NCBI RefSeq assembly: GCF_003574445.1
Contig: NZ_KZ984555.1
Span: forward strand, 124,001-188,000
DNA length: 64,000 nt
Direction of reading: 5' to 3'
Source of the DNA: Streptomyces sp. YIM 130001
GTDB lineage: Bacteria; Actinomycetota; Actinomycetes; Streptomycetales; Streptomycetaceae
Below, one piece after another: positions 60,633 to 64,000 of this stretch. A program made the translations under genes and the position numbers. The notes under the pieces were generated by a model, which saw only the letters and a list, made by a program, of their open reading frames with translations, had not been told where the DNA came from and did not search any database. Every line of letters starts with the position of its first letter. The stretch's first letter is position 1.

Positions 60633-62455
60633 CGCTCCGCCTCCCCGACGGCCGCACCGGAGCCCACGGCGACGGCCTCCGGAACGTCGGCCGACGCCCC
60701 GTGCGCGACCGACGCCGTACGAACCAGGTCCGGGTCCGCCCGTTCGCCAGGAGGCGTCTCCACGTCCGCCCAACTGGGCCCGTCACCCCGTCCACCGCCG
60801 ACCCCCGCGCCCCCACCGGCGAGCCAACGCCCCAGCCGCGCCCCCGCAGCCGTCGGCCGCCCGGGCACGTGCGTCTCGACGGGATGGGCGAACAGGAGCG
60901 GCTCGCCGTCCTCGTCGAACACCTCGCGATGCACCGGACAGCGCGAAACGATCTCGAGGTAAATGCTGTGAAACGCCGCGATGTTCTGCTCGACGGTGAA
61001 GAGTTCGAGAGCACGCGCGCGTGCGGCCGCACCGAGGCGCCACCGCCGCGTGGGGTCCCGCAGCAGGGACAGGCAGGCATCGGCGAGCGCCCGTGGATTG
61101 CGCGGCGGGACGACGAGCCCGGTACCGCCGATCGCCTCCACGACGGCCCCGACATCGGTGGACACAGTGGCCCTTCCGCAGAGCATGGCCTCGACGAGTC
61201 CCACCGGAAAGCCCTCCACGACGCTGGAGAGCACGACCACGTCACCGGCGGCGTAGGCGTCGGCGAGCTCGGGGATCTCCGGGCTGCCGATCTCCTCGAA
61301 CGAGACGGGGTTGTCCCCCACGGCGTGTGCCCCCTGGGCCTCGTCGGGGAAGAGCTGCGCCGCAAGCGCCCGGCACTGCGCGAGATACGCGGCGGCCTCT
61401 TCGCCCTCCGCCGGCGTTCCGACCAGACGCAGCCGGGTGCCGGGCTCCTCCTTGCGGACCTCGGCGAAGGCGTGCAGCAGCCCCACGAGGTCCTTGGCGG
61501 GCTCGATCCGCCCGACCCACACGAGCGTCCCCGATGCGGCGGTCGGCTCTTCGCCTGCCGAGGCGAATTCCCCGACCACGGCGAAGCGTCCGTCCGCCAT
61601 GCCCGGGTAGACCGTGCGCAGCTTGTCGCGGTCGGCGCCGCACTTCTCCTGCCAGCGCCGGACATGGGTGTTGCCGGGGGTGATCACTTCCGCTTCCCGG
61701 TACACCTCGGCCGCGAGCCGGCCCTGGAATGCCGCGAGGAGGGAGCGCGCCGGGGCACTCAGCGCCTCGGTGGACGCGCCGAGGTAGTGCGCCCGCAGCT
61801 GTACGCCGTACTCGGTCACCAGGAGCGGTACGCCGTGGAACTGCTTGGCGACCAGGCCGGGCAGGGCCGCGGAACCGCCCGAGGTCGCGTGGCAGAGATC
61901 GACCGCACCGAGTCCGCCCTCGACCTCCTCGTACCAGTCGAGGGAGAGCGGCCGCAGCGCACGCTCCATCAGGTCCGCGACCGCCAACAGGTCGGGCACG
62001 CGCGCGTGGTGGGCGGCCCGCCGGGCGCCGGGCGCACGACAGGCGCGCTCCAGATCGCGTACGGCGGACTCGGAACGCAGGGCGCCGGCCAGCGACCCCT
62101 CGTCGCGGGCGAGTTCGGCAAGGCCCCGCAGCGCACTGCTGAAACGGTCCGCCTGGTCCTCACCGTCGCCGCACACCGAGGCCGCGAGGTCCGCGAAGTG
62201 GGACCGGAAGCGCTTGCGTCCGCGCCGGCTCAGATCGATCGGGTCGTCCTCCGCGGTCCACAGCGATGCGGTGCGCACGCGGTGGACCTGCGGGGGCAGT
62301 TCGACCCAGCCCTGGTCCTCCTGATGGGCACTGCGACTGAGGGCGAAGATGTCGAATCCGTACACCTCAAGCCCGCGCACGAGCCGGTCGCACCAGAGCC
62401 TGGCCTCACCGGTCACATACGGATAACCACTCTCCGTGAGTAGTCCGATGCGCAC
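60629..62455 (-). CDS. PelF-like glycosyltransferase (GT4, DUF3492)
   Basis: 608-aa GT-B enzyme. It opens VRIGLLTESGYPYVTGEARLWCDRLVRGL, the landmark of PelF. The DUF3492 region spans about 1-300 (LCHATSGGSAALPGL; PLLVTEYGVQLR), and a GT4 domain follows (LVWVGRIEPAKDLVGLLHAFAEV; SSVVEGFPVGLVEAMLCG with the E-x7-E motif). PelF polymerises UDP-GalNAc/GlcNAc into the Pel polysaccharide. The tail (about 510-608) is Ala/Gly-rich. GTG 62455 was chosen by homology; GGGGAC lies about eight bases upstream. It heads the four-gene operon. Confidence 0.88.
   Translation of the reverse strand: MRIGLLTESGYPYVTGEARLWCDRLVRGLEVYGFDIFALSRSAHQEDQGWVELPPQVHRVRTASLWTAEDDPIDLSRRGRKRFRSHFADLAASVCGDGEDQADRFSSALRGLAELARDEGSLAGALRSESAVRDLERACRAPGARRAAHHARVPDLLAVADLMERALRPLSLDWYEEVEGGLGAVDLCHATSGGSAALPGLVAKQFHGVPLLVTEYGVQLRAHYLGASTEALSAPARSLLAAFQGRLAAEVYREAEVITPGNTHVRRWQEKCGADRDKLRTVYPGMADGRFAVVGEFASAGEEPTAASGTLVWVGRIEPAKDLVGLLHAFAEVRKEEPGTRLRLVGTPAEGEEAAAYLAQCRALAAQLFPDEAQGAHAVGDNPVSFEEIGSPEIPELADAYAAGDVVVLSSVVEGFPVGLVEAMLCGRATVSTDVGAVVEAIGGTGLVVPPRNPRALADACLSLLRDPTRRWRLGAAARARALELFTVEQNIAAFHSIYLEIVSRCPVHREVFDEDGEPLLFAHPVETHVPGRPTAAGARLGRWLAGGGAGVGGGRGDGPSWADVETPPGERADPDLVRTASVAHGASADVPEAVAVGSGAAVGEAER
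61012..61023. repeat. CACGCGCGCGTG copy inside the PelF-like gene
   Basis: Exact palindrome in the region coding for AARARALEL. Confidence 0.7.
61997..62008. repeat. CACGCGCGCGTG, second copy in the PelF-like gene
   Basis: Exact palindrome coding HARV in HHARVPDL. Confidence 0.7.
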
Positions 62456-62742
62456 GAGTACGTCCCCGATCTCCTCTTGAAGGGCCACCACCCGTCGGGC
62501 GGCCCGCAGCGGGACGAACGTATGCGGATATGCCGGTGGCGCGACGGACGGTTGTCCATCGCGCCACCAAAAGGGGTGAACGCCCGTAACTTTCCCGCAC
62601 GGACAGCGTTTCTTCGCACTAAGCGTTCATACGACTACCCGGGGTAAGGCGACGGCCACGCCTTCGGCCGCCGGAACCGGGCAACTCGCCGGGCATGCAC
62701 CGGCGCACGCCCCCGCCGACGAACACGGCCGGGGCCCGAGCC
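62456..62742. other. Promoter region of the Pel-like operon
   Basis: 287 bases without a gene, AT-richer than its surroundings (about 62590-62640). It must carry the operon promoter; no sigma-factor box is clear. Confidence 0.4.
62535..62568 (-). promoter_or_regulatory. Long hairpin in the PelF operon leader
   Basis: Outer arms GGTGGCGCGA/TCGCGCCACC (10 bp), one mismatch, inner stem GGAC/GTCC and loop GGTT: 34 bases, about 80 bases upstream of the glycosyltransferase start. No T-run follows. Either an operator or an mRNA leader structure. Confidence 0.5.
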
Positions 62743-64000
62743 TCAACTGTGCGGATACGCCCAGGCGTTGCGCTTGCACTTGATGTCGCCCTTGGAGAGG
62801 AACTTCGTCTGCTGCTGCATCACGGGAGCGAGTGCGCCGTCCTGGCTGCAGTTCACGTGATTGAAGCCGAGCCGGTGCCCCACCTCGTGGTTGATCAGCA
62901 TCTGCCGGTACGGGTGTATCTCGTCGCCGTACGTCTTCGCGCCCTGCGCCCAGCGGTAGGCGTTGATCATCACGCGGTCGGTGGCGGCCGAGTCGCAGGA
63001 CACGTTGTCCTCGGTGGTGTCGAGACCGGACTTGGCACACCAGGTGGCGGTGGTGCCGGGACTCGCCAGTGTGATCACGAAGTCGGGCTTGCCGCTCGTG
63101 ATGCGCTCGAAGGTGCGCTCGCCGTTGTGCGCCCAACTGCGCTTGTCGTTGAGGGTCTTCTGGACGGCGTCGGCGAACAGGCCGGCGTCCAGCCCCATCC
63201 CCTTCTCGACATCGACGCGGTAGCGGAATTTCTGGCCCTTGCCGGGCGCCTTGACGAACGCGCCCGCGGCGGCGAACTTCCCCGACCCCTTGAGATCGGC
63301 GGCCAGCGCGTACTTCTTGCCCATCAGGTCGTCGTACGTGGGCCGGTCGGGCTCGACCGGCGGCGGGCGCTCCTCGGAACGGGACGCGGAGTCCCGGTCC
63401 TCGCGCAGGTCGTCCTTGTCGGCGGCCTGCGGCTTGGACTCGTCCTGCCGGTCGGCGGCCACCTGGCCGGCCACGACGACGGCGAGCACGGTGGTCACCG
63501 CGGCAGCGGCGATACCGGTGAAGGTGCGGCCCCTGCTGCTTCGAGCCGGCGGTTCGGGAGCCTGCGGCGGCTCCTCGGCCAGTGCCGTCCGATCGTCGAG
63601 GTCCGGGTCCCACTCGGTGACGGCGCCGTAGGGATCACGCGCGCGTGGAGCACCGGCGGCGAAGACGTCGTCGTCGCCGTACGGGTCGTCGTAGAGATCG
63701 TCGAAGGCGGCCACGTAATCACGGCGGGGCCCGGAGGGAGGGCCGCCCGGCGCGCCATGACCGGGAGGACGGGGGCCGCCGGGGCGCGGGACGCCGCCCC
63801 CCGGAGCCTGATGTCCGGCGTACGGTCCCGGGCGCCCGCCGAGGGAGCCCCACCCGCCGCCCGGTTCACGCTGCTCGGGATGACCGCCGCGGACACCGTC
63901 GGCGGACGGAGGGGCCGGAGGCGCCTGGTGGGCAGCCCGCGGCAGCGGCCGCTGGCCCGGGACATGCACGGCGCCGCGCAGAGCCTCTGTGCCCCTGCTG
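62743..64000 (-). CDS. DUF3152 metzincin-like protein, 5' end outside window
   Basis: At least 408 residues are visible and the frame stays open to the window edge, so the true start may lie beyond. A Pro/Gly/Asp-rich cytoplasmic part (about 1-145) leads to one TM helix (about 150-167), a charged linker and a C-terminal DUF3152 domain. The zinc site is HEVGHRLGFNH (HExxHxxGxxH) with a possible Met-turn in LAPVMQQQT. It is likely an extracytoplasmic metalloprotease; substrate unknown. The stop codon is at 62743. A CACGCGCGCGTG copy at 63636 codes for part of a linker (APRARDPYG). Confidence 0.85.
   Translation of the reverse strand, partial: SRGTEALRGAVHVPGQRPLPRAAHQAPPAPPSADGVRGGHPEQREPGGGWGSLGGRPGPYAGHQAPGGGVPRPGGPRPPGHGAPGGPPSGPRRDYVAAFDDLYDDPYGDDDVFAAGAPRARDPYGAVTEWDPDLDDRTALAEEPPQAPEPPARSSRGRTFTGIAAAAVTTVLAVVVAGQVAADRQDESKPQAADKDDLREDRDSASRSEERPPPVEPDRPTYDDLMGKKYALAADLKGSGKFAAAGAFVKAPGKGQKFRYRVDVEKGMGLDAGLFADAVQKTLNDKRSWAHNGERTFERITSGKPDFVITLASPGTTATWCAKSGLDTTEDNVSCDSAATDRVMINAYRWAQGAKTYGDEIHPYRQMLINHEVGHRLGFNHVNCSQDGALAPVMQQQTKFLSKGDIKCKRNAWAYPHS
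63636..63647. repeat. CACGCGCGCGTG copy inside the DUF3152 gene
   Basis: Exact palindrome in the Pro-rich linker region. Confidence 0.7.

Overview
The window is high-GC DNA with long codon-dense genes, GTG starts, GGAGG-type ribosome sites, several probable leaderless starts and tRNA genes without an encoded CCA. The gene content (WblC/WhiB7, UPF0182, mycoredoxin, UvrD2, AdnA/AdnB-like nucleases, PPA1309 and DUF2342 families) points to an actinobacterium, almost certainly a Streptomyces chromosome, in its conserved core rather than an arm. From memory, the order aroA-rsgA-SMR-TetR-hisN-CBS-Fur matches the SCO52xx area of S. coelicolor. The block UPF0182, Lon-like PDZ protease, DUF2342, ABC1 kinase, whiB7, uvrD2, nudC, adnB, adnA matches the Rv3193c-Rv3202c area of M. 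tuberculosis. Neither match was checked by search.

Layout. 1-9.2 kb: a cupin cut by the left edge, an M50-like membrane peptidase, aroA and rsgA, a SugE/Gdx-type SMR protein with a convergent TetR gene, hisN, a CBS protein, a Fur-type regulator and a polysaccharide pyruvyl transferase. 9.5-12.4 kb: a complete NitT/TauT-type ABC importer operon (ATPase, permease, lipoprotein binding protein). 12.5-15.0 kb: two identical initiator tRNA genes with near-identical flanks bracketing a Sel1-repeat protein gene. 15-24.4 kb: UPF0182, PPA1309, Lon-like PDZ protease, a 55-aa membrane peptide, moaE, an SDR epimerase, DUF2342 and a coupled NUDIX gene. 24.4-28.4 kb: three AIM24-domain genes, the first fused to TerD, then a YgjP-type peptidase.

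28.6-38.4 kb: ThiF-like and ABC1-kinase genes, about 1 kb without a convincing gene, and the wblC locus. That locus has an AT-rich promoter, a 101-codon leader ORF, a hairpin holding the leader stop codon, an intrinsic terminator, wblC and a coupled basic protein. It is followed by uvrD2, mycoredoxin, OsmC and nudC. 38.4-49.1 kb: an M20 peptidase, an AdnB-like and an AdnA-like helicase-nuclease separated by a lipoprotein gene, and an alkyltransferase-like protein. 49.2-57 kb: a large membrane protein joining a kinase-like domain to a flippase/MprF-type domain, two tandem secreted S33 peptidases and moeZ. 57-62.5 kb: an overlapping four-gene operon (PelF-type glycosyltransferase, 8-TM protein, sugar epimerase, Spherulin-4 hydrolase) that looks like a Pel-like exopolysaccharide locus. 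The window ends in a DUF3152 metzincin-like gene.

The most unusual sequence-level signal is a dispersed 12-bp perfect palindrome, CACGCGCGCGTG. I counted 12 exact copies between 20.9 and 63.6 kb and none in the first 20 kb. Two intergenic pairs have 42-43 bp spacing, and other copies lie inside genes. The wblC leader is the best regulatory find, and the Pel-like operon is the best candidate for a little-described pathway.
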